Origin: Ketobacter sp. MCCC 1A13808
GTDB taxonomy: Bacteria > Pseudomonadota > Gammaproteobacteria > Pseudomonadales > Ketobacteraceae
DNA: 64,000 bases
Reading direction: 5' to 3'
Assembly: GCF_009746715.1 (NCBI RefSeq)
Contig: NZ_VRKW01000010.1
Coordinates: forward strand, 110,506-174,505
Notes under the pieces: model-generated
Told to the model about the DNA's origin: nothing
What the model saw: only the letters and a program-made list of their open reading frames with translations
The model's database searches: none
Translations under genes and position numbers: made by a program
Shown: piece by piece, positions 1 to 8,323 of the stretch
How the letters are laid out: every line of letters begins with the position of its first letter
How positions within the stretch are numbered: position 1 is the first letter of the stretch

Positions 1-178
1 CGCCATCGTGGGCAGCGGGATTGACGTGGGCACCCGGGTAAAAATTCCCGACGAACTGGTGCCTGCGGATGCGCAAGTGGAAATTGAAGCCAAAATTGCT
101 GCCGGCTACTACACCGATGGAGCGGTGCCCGATGAGACCTCACTTGCATCGACCAAAGGACGAGACCTTGATGGCTGA
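1..178 (+). CDS. GTP cyclohydrolase II-like protein (URC1 type), C-terminal end only
   Basis: Only the last 58 residues lie in the window; codons run from base 2 to the stop TGA at 176-178. The visible tail contains GSGIDVG, IPDELVPADAQ and EIEAKIAAGYY, which resemble the C-terminus of GTP cyclohydrolase II (RibA) homologues. In the URC pyrimidine-degradation pathway a RibA homologue (URC1) acts together with URC4 and a uracil phosphoribosyltransferase; the two genes immediately downstream are exactly these. The stop overlaps the next start by 8 bases (171-178), so the genes are co-translated. The assignment to URC1 rather than riboflavin synthesis rests on context. Confidence 0.7.
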   Translation, partial: AIVGSGIDVGTRVKIPDELVPADAQVEIEAKIAAGYYTDGAVPDETSLASTKGRDLDG

Positions 179-1439
179 TGAAAGAATTATTCAAAATGAC
201 ACCGGTCAGAGCTCAGGGCCCATCGCATTACTGCGCTCAACCTCCACCATCCGTGAACGCTGCAACCACATTCTAGAGTCAGTAGAAAATAACCAATCAG
301 CGCATTTCACCGTCAATACGGGCAAGCTGGATCAAGCTGCTCAACAGGTAGAACAGGTTACGCGCCAAAATTACCCGGATTTGCGAATTCCCTATCACAG
401 TCGTTGGCGCCATTTTGAATCCGGAGGTGTGGATCGCAAAGCGCTTCTGGACACGGCTATGGCTGGGCGCACGCGGGCCGATCAGGCAAAAGCGCGAATT
501 GACCTTACCCTGGTCAGTGTGTTGCTGGATGCCGGCGCCGGCCCCCAATGGCGATATTGTGAAACGACGGAAATCAAAGGCAAACACACTTACGCACGCT
601 CAGAGGGACTGGGGGTCGCGAGTTTTAATGGGTTCATGCAGGGCTGCTTCTCCTCTGATCCGGACGATTTCCTGCGGGTGGATGCCGACGCGTTATTACA
701 GGTATCCGAAACAACGTTAGCCGCTATTTTTCAGGTAACTGACCACAACCCGCTGGTCGGCCTAGCCGGTCGCGCCCAATTGATGCGACGCCTGGGTCAA
801 ACCCTGCAGGCAAACCCCGACGTGTTCGGCGATGACGGCAGGCCCGGAGCCCTTTACGACAGACTGACCGGAAATGGCAGCGAAACGAGCCTCGCTGCAC
901 CACGGGTACTACAAGCACTTCTGGATCACCTGAGCCCGATCTGGCTCACCGGTAATGAATTGCAAGGCCGGCCTCTGGGTGATTGCTGGCCCCACCCGCT
1001 TGCTGGCGGTGAAGGAGTCACTGCCGGATGGGTGCCCTTTCATAAGCTCAGCCAATGGCTTACTTACTCGTTACTTGAACCGTTTGAGTGGTCGGGCATT
1101 GCCTTAACTGACATTGATGGCTTGACCGGTTTACCCGAATACCGCAATGGTGGGTTATTACTGGATACGGGCGTGATTGTGCCACGCCATGCCGACTTTA
1201 CGCTGCGACAATATACCGCCGCAGATGAAGCCATTATCGAATGGCGCGCACTCACGGTTGCGCTGATTGACCGGCTGGCACCGCTGGTGCGAAAGCGATT
1301 GGGAAAAGCTGAACAGGAGATGCCGTTAGCCTGCATTCTGGAAGGAGGCACCTGGGCAGCCGGACGGCAAATTGCAAAGTCACTGCGCGAGGGAGGCCCA
1401 CCGCCGCTTAATATCGAAAGTGACGGCACCGTTTTTTAA
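171..1439 (+). CDS. DUF1688 / URC4-urg3 family protein
   Basis: A 422-residue protein that I recognise as the DUF1688 (URC4/urg3) family, linked genetically to uracil catabolism in yeast and found in bacterial URC clusters; its biochemical role is not settled. Key visible stretches are [25 protein letters not shown] near residues 100-125 and [20 protein letters not shown] near 280. The start was put at ATG 171 (MADERII), inside the end of the upstream gene, with AAAGGA 10 bases upstream; a longer reading from 69 would lie wholly inside the preceding gene. It is followed 58 bases later by upp, consistent with one operon. Confidence 0.85.
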   Translation: MADERIIQNDTGQSSGPIALLRSTSTIRERCNHILESVENNQSAHFTVNTGKLDQAAQQVEQVTRQNYPDLRIPYHSRWRHFESGGVDRKALLDTAMAGRTRADQAKARIDLTLVSVLLDAGAGPQWRYCETTEIKGKHTYARSEGLGVASFNGFMQGCFSSDPDDFLRVDADALLQVSETTLAAIFQVTDHNPLVGLAGRAQLMRRLGQTLQANPDVFGDDGRPGALYDRLTGNGSETSLAAPRVLQALLDHLSPIWLTGNELQGRPLGDCWPHPLAGGEGVTAGWVPFHKLSQWLTYSLLEPFEWSGIALTDIDGLTGLPEYRNGGLLLDTGVIVPRHADFTLRQYTAADEAIIEWRALTVALIDRLAPLVRKRLGKAEQEMPLACILEGGTWAAGRQIAKSLREGGPPPLNIESDGTVF

Positions 1440-1497
1440 TACGGTTTTAGGTCCCGACTTTCTACACCCAGTATTTTTACGGACGAAGGAAAATAAT

Positions 1498-2133
1498 ATG
1501 AGCCAAGCCGAAGTTCACCACATCAACCACCCACTGATCCAGCATAAACTGACACTGATGCGGGAAAAAGACCGCAGCACCAGCAGCTTCCGTCGGCTGT
1601 TACATGAAATCAGTATGCTGATGGCCTACGAAGTTACTCGGGACATGCCAACTCAACTGATTGATATTGAAACGCCTCTGGAAACCATGCAAAGCCCGGT
1701 GATCGATGGTAAGAAAACCGTTTTTGTCAGCATACTGCGGGCGGGCAATGGTTTTCTGGATGGCATGTTAAGTGTCGTTCCCGGGGCGCGGGTGGGCCAT
1801 GTAGGCTTATATCGTGATCCAAAAACGCTGGGCGCGGTGGAATACTATTTCAAAATGCCGCACAGCATGCACGAACGGGACGCCGTGGTTCTGGATCCCA
1901 TGCTGGCCACCGGCAACTCCGCCGTGGCTGCCGTCGATCGGCTAAAAGAAACCAATCCGAAATCGATCCGCTTTGTTTGCCTTCTGGCTGCGCCGGAAGG
2001 AATAAAAAATTTTCATGAAGCACATCCGGATGTACCTATATACACCGCAGCCATCGATCGCGGCTTAAACGATCACGGTTATATTTTACCGGGGCTGGGC
2101 GACGCGGGGGACCGTATGTTCGGCACCAAGTAA
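1498..2133 (+). CDS. upp: uracil phosphoribosyltransferase
   Basis: A 211-residue cytosolic enzyme that makes UMP from uracil and PRPP. The start ATG 1498 (MSQAEVHH) has AAGGA about 7 bases upstream and gives the usual family length (about 208). Family motifs seen: [24 protein letters not shown], the PRPP-binding loop [12 protein letters not shown] around residues 130-141, and the C-terminal [13 protein letters not shown]. As third gene of a URC1-URC4-UPRT cluster it probably supplies UMP/uracil activation to the URC degradation route as well as ordinary salvage. Confidence 0.95.
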   Translation: MSQAEVHHINHPLIQHKLTLMREKDRSTSSFRRLLHEISMLMAYEVTRDMPTQLIDIETPLETMQSPVIDGKKTVFVSILRAGNGFLDGMLSVVPGARVGHVGLYRDPKTLGAVEYYFKMPHSMHERDAVVLDPMLATGNSAVAAVDRLKETNPKSIRFVCLLAAPEGIKNFHEAHPDVPIYTAAIDRGLNDHGYILPGLGDAGDRMFGTK

Positions 2134-2150
2134 AGCACCGGCTAAATGAG

Positions 2151-2188
2151 TTGTCATCATCAACCAAAGAATCAGGTGATGATGACAA
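2151..2188 (+). terminator. 12-bp perfect hairpin after upp
   Basis: Bases 2151-2162 (TTGTCATCATCA) are exactly complementary to 2177-2188 (TGATGATGACAA) with a 14-base loop. It lies 17 bases after the upp stop. There is no following run of T and the stem is only moderately GC-rich, so it is a weak terminator candidate or an mRNA-stabilising hairpin. Confidence 0.4.
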
Positions 2189-2491
2189 GCTCATAGGCCT
2201 GTCCGTTTGCAAGCTTGAATTTATCCAACGCTACACCAATTATTTCAACTCTGTTACTGAATTCACTGACAGAAACCACCTTACTGTTTAAGGCGCGGTA
2301 TACATCTAGCCACTAAATTCAATACGGGGGCGTTGCGTGGTGCCACCGTGCTATCCAAAGCTCGTCAGCACGTTAAAGTCTGGAAACCCCGACAAAAAAT
2401 ACTACATAATTAAAAGCAAACCAGGGATGGGGTTAATGTTGGCTTGACCAAGGCACCCCAAAAGGAATTCAATTATTTTTATGGAGTGAAA
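2189..2491. other. intergenic stretch without recognised gene
   Basis: About 300 bases between the upp hairpin and the next gene. No coding region with a sensible start and no RNA gene was seen. The stretch just before 2492 is AT-rich and presumably holds the promoter of the downstream gene. Confidence 0.5.
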
Positions 2492-3064
2492 ATGTTTAAC
2501 TATCTTTTAATTTTTTTGTTTATCAGCACGTTCTTTTTAATAAATGCCGGCGCAAAAGAAAGGGACATTTCCACTGGTCGAAAAACACCGATGCTAATGA
2601 AATATGGCGAAGCAGTGAGAGCATCCGTTGCCGACGCTTATGTATATGCGCTAAGCAACAAATACAATAGAAACGTTCAATTAGGCAGTGAAGAATTCAT
2701 TGAGATGCTATCGTCTCGGCCACTATGTAATTCAACCGACTCTCGCCTAGTATCAAAAAAAATGTTAAACCAACAGTGCTTGGTGATCGATTTTCCAGTC
2801 AATGCTGCGTGCAAAGATATAGACGGCTGCATTGAATTAAGAGTGCATAAAAGCGTTTATCTTGACAAAGAGTTGAATGCCTTACTCTACAGTGCCGTAC
2901 GCAACCCATGTGAGCATATTCCAATAAATACCCGCTTTCATTGGACCAGTCTTTTTTATCCAAACTGGGTTTCATATGGGAATTTAAACTGTAAAAAAGA
3001 TCGGTTACCGTACTCAACAGCGTATATCACCTATGGCGACACTCGGGTTGAGTTAGAGTTATAA
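2492..3064 (+). CDS. secreted cysteine-containing protein of unknown function
   Basis: Not recognised. The 190-residue product starts at ATG 2492, which has GGAG five bases upstream; the in-frame TTG at 2444 would put a charged tail before the signal sequence. Residues 1-21 form a clear signal peptide (MFNYLLIFLFISTFFLINAGA). The mature part has six cysteines (LCNS, QQCL, AACK, DGCIE, NPCEH, LNCK), suggesting three disulfides in the periplasm or outside. The gene is visibly richer in A+T than its neighbours and stands alone between upp and tonB, which hints at acquisition by transfer. Confidence 0.6.
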   Translation: MFNYLLIFLFISTFFLINAGAKERDISTGRKTPMLMKYGEAVRASVADAYVYALSNKYNRNVQLGSEEFIEMLSSRPLCNSTDSRLVSKKMLNQQCLVIDFPVNAACKDIDGCIELRVHKSVYLDKELNALLYSAVRNPCEHIPINTRFHWTSLFYPNWVSYGNLNCKKDRLPYSTAYITYGDTRVELEL

Positions 3065-3210
3065 CCGTGCGAAAAGGCCGCAACCCTGGGTTAGCTCTCC
3101 TCAGGTCGCGTATGCGGGTCCACCTTGCTATGCCCCCCCCACCTCCTCTCATCAAACTACCTGACGGGTTACGTTTTTTATACAGTACTGCTCACCTACC
3201 CACTAGAGAT

Positions 3211-3229
3211 GCGAACAATTATCATTTAT
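3211..3229 (-). promoter_or_regulatory. Fur box-like site upstream of tonB
   Basis: On the minus strand this reads with an exact ATGATAAT core; 12 of 19 bases agree with the classic Fur box GATAATGATAATCATTATC. It sits about 60-80 bases before the tonB start, the expected place for iron repression of tonB-exbB-exbD. Confidence 0.55.
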
Positions 3230-3290
3230 AATCCGCGCCCTAAAGACCTCATTCACGCTTTTTAACCGCATTTTTCAACAGGAATTTTTC

Positions 3291-4013
3291 GTGGACAACC
3301 GATGGAGTAACTGGCTAATTCTGGTGCTGGTGTTTCTTGCCCACGGCGCAGCGTTGGGCGCAGCAGCACTGTGGCCGTCAGATTCTCCGCCTCAGGTCAT
3401 ACCACCCACTATAAGCGGCGTAATCGTACAGGCTCCGGCGGCAGAGGTGGTTCAGGCTCCGGCTGCGCAAAAAGTCAAACCTAAGCCTAAGCCCGAACCC
3501 AAACCCAAACCCAAGCCGAAGCCAAAACCGAAGCCCAAGCCCAAGCCAAAACCGAAGCCAAAACCGCAGCCCGTGGTTGCACCGCCAGAGCCACCGCCGC
3601 CGGAACCAGAGCCCGAACCCATCGCCGAGCCGGTGGAAGACGTAACCGAAGCGGAAGAGACGCCACCGGCGCCGCCTCCGGCACCCAATATTGATAGCGA
3701 AAAGCCGAACACAAGCAAAGGTGCGCCGGTAACCCCTCCCCGGGTTGATGCTCAGCACCATCACAATCCGGCTCCGGCTTATCCTTCCTCATCAAGACGC
3801 AGAGGGGAAGAAGGCGAAGTATTGCTGGAGTTATTAATATTGCCCGACGGCACAGTGGCTGACGTCACCATCAAGGAATCCAGCGGCTACCCCAGATTAG
3901 ATCGGTCGGCCGTAAAAGCAGTGAAAAGCTGGCGCTACACACCAGCGAAGAAAGGCGATCAAGCCATCGAGTTTCGTTATTTACAGCCGGTTAAATTTTC
4001 CTTGCGGGGCTAA
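3291..4013 (+). CDS. tonB: TonB energy transducer
   Basis: A 240-residue inner-membrane-anchored periplasmic protein that passes proton-motive energy from ExbBD to TonB-dependent receptors. Residues 8-28 are the N-terminal membrane anchor. Residues 63-92 are an almost uninterrupted Lys-Pro array, followed by a Pro-Glu-rich stretch to about 135, the rod spanning the periplasm. The C-terminal TonB domain (about 160-240) shows GEVLLELLILPDG, SSGYPRLDRSAV and SWRYTPA. Translation starts at GTG 3291; an AGGAA motif lies 8-12 bases before it. It is followed by exbB and exbD in one operon with a Fur-like site upstream. Confidence 0.95.
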   Translation: MDNRWSNWLILVLVFLAHGAALGAAALWPSDSPPQVIPPTISGVIVQAPAAEVVQAPAAQKVKPKPKPEPKPKPKPKPKPKPKPKPKPKPKPQPVVAPPEPPPPEPEPEPIAEPVEDVTEAEETPPAPPPAPNIDSEKPNTSKGAPVTPPRVDAQHHHNPAPAYPSSSRRRGEEGEVLLELLILPDGTVADVTIKESSGYPRLDRSAVKAVKSWRYTPAKKGDQAIEFRYLQPVKFSLRG

Positions 4014-4041
4014 CCAGCAAATTACATAAGAGGTATAAAAT

Positions 4042-4776
4042 ATGGAATCCAGTCCTTACGGCATGGCCGCACTCTGGCAACAGGGTGATATCGTAATCAA
4101 AACCGTTGCTGTCATGTTGCTGGCGATGTCGATCATCTCCTGGTATGTAATTGTCGTTCGCAGCATCGGATTACTACGCTTACGACGCATTGAACGAAGC
4201 ACTCATAATTTCTGGCACGCTCGCAGCCTGGGTGAAGGAATTCAACTGATCAGCAGTGGCCGATACCAGAACCCATTCAAAAAGCTGGTAGAAGACGGGC
4301 AAATGTCTCGCGACCATCACAGTCAGCACCACAACGATTTGCACGGCCAGCTACCACTGACCGAGTGGCTGACCGCCAGTTTACGTGGCTCCATAGATGA
4401 GAGCACCGAACGCTTGCAGAAAGGTTTATCCGTTCTCGCTTCCGTCGGCAGTACCGCGCCGTTTGTGGGTTTATTCGGTACCGTTTGGGGCATCTATCAC
4501 GCGCTGGTGGGAATTGGCGTATCCGGCCAAGCCAGCATTGATAAAGTAGCCGGCCCGGTGGGCGAAGCGCTTATCATGACGGCCTTCGGTTTGGCGGTCG
4601 CAATCCCCGCGGTCTTGGGATACAACGCGCTGCAGCGCAACAACAAGCTTTTGTTGGGTAAGATCAACCGGTTTGCACATCAGTTACACGCGTTCTTTCT
4701 GACAGGATCTCCGATGTCGAAAAAGAACACATCGGACAAAGTGCTTCCGCTCACTCCGCGAAAAGAGGGTCACTAA
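4042..4776 (+). CDS. exbB: ExbB (MotA/TolQ/ExbB proton channel family)
   Basis: A 244-residue inner membrane protein, the pentameric scaffold of the TonB-ExbB-ExbD proton-driven motor. The first membrane segment is about residues 20-40; the conserved block STAPFVGLFGTVWGIYHAL (about 138-156) and the segment around ALIMTAFGLAVAIPAVLGY (about 176-194) form the second and third segments. RBS AGAGG lies just before ATG 4042. It ends one base before exbD, so the two are translationally coupled. Confidence 0.93.
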   Translation: MESSPYGMAALWQQGDIVIKTVAVMLLAMSIISWYVIVVRSIGLLRLRRIERSTHNFWHARSLGEGIQLISSGRYQNPFKKLVEDGQMSRDHHSQHHNDLHGQLPLTEWLTASLRGSIDESTERLQKGLSVLASVGSTAPFVGLFGTVWGIYHALVGIGVSGQASIDKVAGPVGEALIMTAFGLAVAIPAVLGYNALQRNNKLLLGKINRFAHQLHAFFLTGSPMSKKNTSDKVLPLTPRKEGH

Positions 4777-4777
4777 C

Positions 4778-5191
4778 ATGGCTTTCGGCGGCGGACTAGA
4801 TGACAACGAAGAAGTCATGAGCGAGATTAATATGACCCCCCTGGTGGACGTCATGTTGGTACTGCTAATCATCTTCATAATTACCGTTCCGGTACTGACT
4901 CACTCGGTCAAAGTGGACCTGCCCCAGGCAGACAACACACCCAACGAAATCAAGCCGGAAACGGTCAGTATCGCCGTGACCGACGACCGCAAGATTCACT
5001 GGAACGAAGATGTTGTGAATTTTGAAGAGTTAGAGCAACGCCTGGCGGCAGCGGCCCAGCAAACCAAGCAACCGGAAATTCACCTGCGGGGCGATAAAAC
5101 CGTGCCCTATGAAAATGTGGTGCAGGTGATGGCCGCTATCCAACGCGCAGGAATCGATAAGCTAGGGTTTGTGACGGAACCTGCCCAATAA
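4778..5191 (+). CDS. exbD: ExbD (biopolymer transporter)
   Basis: A 137-residue protein with a short cytoplasmic tail, one membrane helix (about 20-43) carrying the essential Asp24 in INMTPLVDVMLVLL, and a periplasmic domain. It supplies the proton-responsive residue of the TonB motor. The stop codon (5189-5191) sits in the loop of a 7-bp hairpin (CCTGCCC 5180-5186 with GGGCAGG 5192-5198), which may limit read-through into the following Fur-boxed transcript. Confidence 0.93.
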   Translation: MAFGGGLDDNEEVMSEINMTPLVDVMLVLLIIFIITVPVLTHSVKVDLPQADNTPNEIKPETVSIAVTDDRKIHWNEDVVNFEELEQRLAAAAQQTKQPEIHLRGDKTVPYENVVQVMAAIQRAGIDKLGFVTEPAQ

Positions 5192-5239
5192 GGGCAGGAA
5201 GCGCGCCGCTCCCGCCAAAGGGGTCAGAAACCCAACAAA

Positions 5240-5262
5240 TATAATTGATGATATTCATCATT
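5240..5262 (+). promoter_or_regulatory. candidate promoter with overlapping Fur box
   Basis: Bases 5240-5245 are a perfect TATAAT -10 element. Overlapping it, 5244-5262 matches the Fur consensus at 13 of 19 positions and contains the inverted repeat TGATGA-TAT-TCATCA. A recognisable -35 is lacking. The expected transcript would start near 5252 and run to the terminator at 5464-5494. Confidence 0.5.
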
Positions 5263-5300
5263 GGCATTGGCCTCCTTGATTTACTAAGGAGTACTTTGCG

Positions 5301-5417
5301 ATGAGCGCAAAAATTGGGAACACTTTATTGGAACTGGAAGAAAAAAGGCCGCATCCATCCGGGGTAAATATGAAAGTCTTAATGAAGGTTCTGACTGCAC
5401 CTATGGCGAGCGTTTGA
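5301..5417 (+). CDS. 38-residue small protein, candidate, iron-regulated
   Basis: A short reading frame MSAKIGNTLLELEEKRPHPS... ending at TGA 5415. It is preceded by a strong Shine-Dalgarno AAGGAG (5286-5291) at 9-base spacing. That Shine-Dalgarno is fully paired with CTCCTT (5272-5277) across an 8-base loop, so translation may be controlled by the hairpin. A Fur-boxed promoter lies upstream and a strong terminator downstream. I do not recognise the peptide; it does not look like HemP. The alternative is that the transcript is a regulatory RNA and the frame is incidental. Confidence 0.4.
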   Translation: MSAKIGNTLLELEEKRPHPSGVNMKVLMKVLTAPMASV

Positions 5418-5463
5418 ACGTCACCGGAAACGCACGATATAACTTCTGAACTGCTGTAAACTG

Positions 5464-5494
5464 AAAAGCCCCACTGCGAAAGCGGGGCTTTTTA
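5464..5494 (+). terminator. strong rho-independent terminator, bidirectional
   Basis: AAAAGCCCC (5464-5472) pairs with GGGGCTTTT (5484-5492) followed by more T; on the opposite strand the U-run is also present. It separates the plus-strand small transcript from the convergent minus-strand gene ending at 5514. Confidence 0.9.
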
Positions 5495-5513
5495 TTGCGC
5501 CGGATAATCCGCT

Positions 5514-6023
5514 TTACTGCTGTACCACTTGGTCTGCTGAGGACGCCTTGCCTGTTGCCTGCCCCACCGCAGCATGGGTATCCAGTGACCAGCCGCCATG
5601 ATGAATTTTGCCATTCCACTCCTGCACCGAAACCCACAGTTTATCTGCTGCGTTCAGCTCCGCAGGATATGGTGCATGCACGTGTTGCGTTACCCTATTA
5701 CCATGCAATATCCCTTCTCCGCCTCGCGGTATCGGTGCTGGCCGCTCACCAACACTCATATACGCATAACGGATTTTTTCCACGCAGCCATCACAAAATT
5801 TCACACTGAAATCTTTTACTGATTCCCCGTCGTGCAGGTACGGCGGCTCACCATTTGCCGGCGTGGGTGTCGCAGTGAAGGGCCCGATGGATTGCTCTTC
5901 CCATGCTTCCTGTAGGGCCGGTGGCGTCAAAGACGTATATAAAAAATACACCGGCGCAATGATCACCAACCCATTCAGCCAATAACGGGATTTGTGCCAT
6001 AACGTGCGTTTAGCTTTGGTCAT
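5514..6023 (-). CDS. small membrane-anchored protein paired with a PepSY protein
   Basis: A 169-residue product with one N-terminal membrane segment (about residues 13-30, LNGLVIIAPVYFLYTSL) and a periplasmic remainder carrying FCDGCVEKIRYAYMSVGERP near the middle, a Cys-x2-Cys pair that could bind metal. I cannot assign a family. Its start overlaps the stop of the upstream PepSY gene by one or a few bases, so it is the second gene of a two-gene unit likely repressed by iron through the Fur box at 7280. Confidence 0.6.
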   Translation of the reverse strand: MTKAKRTLWHKSRYWLNGLVIIAPVYFLYTSLTPPALQEAWEEQSIGPFTATPTPANGEPPYLHDGESVKDFSVKFCDGCVEKIRYAYMSVGERPAPIPRGGEGILHGNRVTQHVHAPYPAELNAADKLWVSVQEWNGKIHHGGWSLDTHAAVGQATGKASSADQVVQQ

Positions 6024-7198
6024 TATTGCACCCCCTCCACAGGCTCTGAAACACCCGGTGCAATATTGCTTGGCGTTTCACGAACCGGCTTTTTACTGCG
6101 TCCTGCTTTCACCGTGCGCTTGCTGTAAATCATAAAGCCACTGATTGACATGCCGCTCAGTATCAGACCGAAAATAAACCAGATTGCTTTGGTCCACGGG
6201 CCCAGCAAAGTGCCGTAATGCAAAGGATCCGCGAGATGCGACATGGTTTGCACAAAATTCATAGTCGATGGAGTACGAATGGCGCTGACTTCTCCACTCC
6301 AGGGATTGACCTTGACCTGATAGGAATAACGATCAAAGAAGAACGAATCGCCATAACCGCTAAACGTATAATAATCGCGATTGTGCTCCGGCAGATTGAT
6401 ACTGGCGGGTCTCAGTTCCGGAACCGCAGCCAACGCGCTTTCCATCGCATCGGAAAGGGTAACCGGTGTCGGTGCCAGACTTTCCGTTACCGGAACCGAG
6501 CCCAGCTTCATTGGATCTTCATGGGGCCAGATATCTATACCGTTATGCCACAGAATTCCCTGCACCAGATACCAGAACCCGGTGAACCCCATAATCAATA
6601 AAAACCAGATCGACCATACACCGCCTAAGCGGTGCAGATCACCCAGCAAAATGCGCGCCCCCTTGCCTTTACGCAAACGGGGTTGAGTGAGGGAGCGCCA
6701 GAATTTTTTATACACCACCAAGCCGGTGATCAACGCCCCTAACACCACAAAGGACATGGCCCCCACCAGATAGTATCCGACGCTATAACTGTTCTGCCAC
6801 GGAAACAGCAGCCAACCGTGAAGCCCCCGCAAAAACCCGATCAGTGTGATGCCCTGACTCATACCCTGTATTTCTGCCGTATAAGGATTCACATAAGCGA
6901 ACGCAGAAGGTATCTCTTTCGTGGTAAAGCTCAACGCCGTGACCAGATAGGGCTCCATGGTATAAACCAAACCCACATCCGCGCCCGGATAGGCTTTTTC
7001 AACCGCTGCTTTCAACTCCGGCAACGGCTTTGCAGGCAAGTTCTGCGGGTTTTCGGCGCGCGCTTCAGGATGGATCAGCCAGGTTATTTCATGACTCACA
7101 ACAGCCAACGTACCGGTGATACAAATAAAGGCGAACAGCAACCAGATCGGCAGGGAGAACCAGCCATGCAATTGAAACCAAAGACGTTTTTTATTCAT
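6023..7198 (-). CDS. PepSY-associated transmembrane protein (iron-regulated membrane protein)
   Basis: About 391 residues with four membrane segments: near the N-terminus (SLPIWLLFAFICITGTLAVVS), near 140-175, near 190-215 (WSIWFLLIMGFTGFWYL) and near 330-360 (IWFIFGLILSGMSISGFMIY). This is the PepSY_TM architecture common in Fur-regulated loci and often suggested to be a membrane ferric-siderophore or quinone-linked reductase. Conserved histidines in HGW (HGWFSLP, HGWLLFP), LHRLGG and MSHLADPLHYG are plausible haem ligands. ATG 7198 (MNKKRLWF) was chosen over GTG 7219 because homologues begin with a short basic tail. Confidence 0.8.
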   Translation of the reverse strand: MNKKRLWFQLHGWFSLPIWLLFAFICITGTLAVVSHEITWLIHPEARAENPQNLPAKPLPELKAAVEKAYPGADVGLVYTMEPYLVTALSFTTKEIPSAFAYVNPYTAEIQGMSQGITLIGFLRGLHGWLLFPWQNSYSVGYYLVGAMSFVVLGALITGLVVYKKFWRSLTQPRLRKGKGARILLGDLHRLGGVWSIWFLLIMGFTGFWYLVQGILWHNGIDIWPHEDPMKLGSVPVTESLAPTPVTLSDAMESALAAVPELRPASINLPEHNRDYYTFSGYGDSFFFDRYSYQVKVNPWSGEVSAIRTPSTMNFVQTMSHLADPLHYGTLLGPWTKAIWFIFGLILSGMSISGFMIYSKRTVKAGRSKKPVRETPSNIAPGVSEPVEGVQ

Positions 7199-7279
7199 AA
7201 CTCTACTACCCGCTGACACGGCCCCACCGACGACGAATGTTTTGACTCAAACCCAAAGAGTGGGTGAAGAACTATACAT

Positions 7280-7298
7280 GATAATAGTTATCATTTAT
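7280..7298. promoter_or_regulatory. Fur box between the PepSY gene and the SIP gene
   Basis: GATAATAGTTATCATTTAT matches the 19-base Fur consensus at 13 positions. It lies between divergent genes starting at 7198 (minus) and 7349 (plus), so one site can control both. Confidence 0.7.
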
Positions 7299-7348
7299 AG
7301 TTTGACCCTGACCTAAATTCAGCCCGGCTCCGATCAAGAGAAAGTTCA

Positions 7349-8185
7349 ATGTCCAAACCTCGCCGTTTACCGCCCCGACCTTTGCAGGTGGTCCGCTCCA
7401 CTTTACTGAATCCGAAATTAGTCCGTATTACTTTGGGGACGAAACCGGGCGGCACAGAGCTCAATGAGTTTCCCGAGGATAGCCGCGGCGACCACATCAA
7501 ACTGATGTTTCCCCGTGCTCACCAAACAGTGCCGAAACTACCCACATTGGGCCCGGATGGCCCAGTCTGGCCAGCCGCAGATGAACGCCCCATTACCCGC
7601 ACCTACAGCGTCAGTCAGTTCCGCGCGGAGCAAGGTGAGCTGGACGTGGATTTTGTACTGCACAGCGAAGGGCCCGGATCACTATGGGCAGAGAGTGCCA
7701 AACCCGGTGATGCGGTGGGATTAGCAGGACCGGGTGGACCGAAGCGAGTGAAACCCGGTGCAGACTGGTATTTACTCGTCGCCGACCCGAGCTCTTATGC
7801 CGCTTTCGCAGCGGCCCTGGATTCGTTGCCGCCGCACGCCACAGGCTACGCGCTGATTGAAGTTGGTGCGGCGAACGAAGAAATTGAAACGCCGCACCCG
7901 CCGGGAATCGAATTGCGCTGGTTGGTGCGGGAACAGGGTCGGGCCGGTGAAAGCCGGCTGTTGATAGACGCCGTTCAAGAGTTGGCATGGCTGCGTGGCA
8001 CACCCTCGGTAATGGTATCCGGTGAAAATGCACAGGTCATCGCGATCCGCAACTATGTGGTGAGAGAACATAAGGTGCCCAAAGCCATGATCTATGCCGT
8101 GCCGTACTGGAAAGACCTCCACGACGAAGAGCGTTATCACCAGGAACGTCATCGCATTATGGATGAAATGGATGAGGCTGAATAA
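7349..8185 (+). CDS. siderophore-interacting protein (FAD-binding, ViuB/YqjH type)
   Basis: A 278-residue cytosolic flavoprotein. The family reduces ferri-siderophores with NAD(P)H to release iron. The N-terminal FAD-binding half includes DHIKLMFP (about 50-57), the signature ITRTYSVSQFR (about 82-92; the R-x-Y-S/T FAD motif) and the GPGSLWAESAKPGD stretch (about 108-121). The C-terminal half has the SIP domain with WLRGTPSVMVSGEN (about 214-227) and the typical C-terminal Y-x-H-x2-R (RYHQERHRIM). It is divergent from a PepSY gene across a Fur box, consistent with an iron-release module. Confidence 0.9.
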   Translation: MSKPRRLPPRPLQVVRSTLLNPKLVRITLGTKPGGTELNEFPEDSRGDHIKLMFPRAHQTVPKLPTLGPDGPVWPAADERPITRTYSVSQFRAEQGELDVDFVLHSEGPGSLWAESAKPGDAVGLAGPGGPKRVKPGADWYLLVADPSSYAAFAAALDSLPPHATGYALIEVGAANEEIETPHPPGIELRWLVREQGRAGESRLLIDAVQELAWLRGTPSVMVSGENAQVIAIRNYVVREHKVPKAMIYAVPYWKDLHDEERYHQERHRIMDEMDEAE

Positions 8186-8323
8186 TGGGTGCGCATGACT
8201 CTTAAATAAGCCATTCAAATAATCCACGCACCCAACTTCCGACAACTGATCCACACCCTACTGTAAGCTGCATCCAACCCATGCCATACTGGCCTGCAAT
8301 CAACAATAAGATGGAGACGTTTA

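Noticed and set aside
297..587. 96-codon minus-strand frame inside the DUF1688 gene
   Set aside because: Lies entirely within a well-supported gene on the other strand with no promoter or start signal.
3473..3566. The repetitive plus-strand stretch as a possible tandem repeat or CRISPR-like array
   Set aside because: It is the coding sequence for the Lys-Pro rod of TonB, with 6-base periodicity and no spacers.
3378..3795. Long minus-strand frames of Gly/Phe- or Arg-rich low-complexity sequence opposite tonB
   Set aside because: They are shadows of the Lys-Pro codon repeats of tonB; no ribosome binding sites and no plausible protein.
8188..8233. GGGTGCG ... CGCACCC inverted repeat after the SIP gene as a terminator
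   Set aside because: The 7-bp arms are about 30 bases apart and there is no T-run; too weak to list as a feature.
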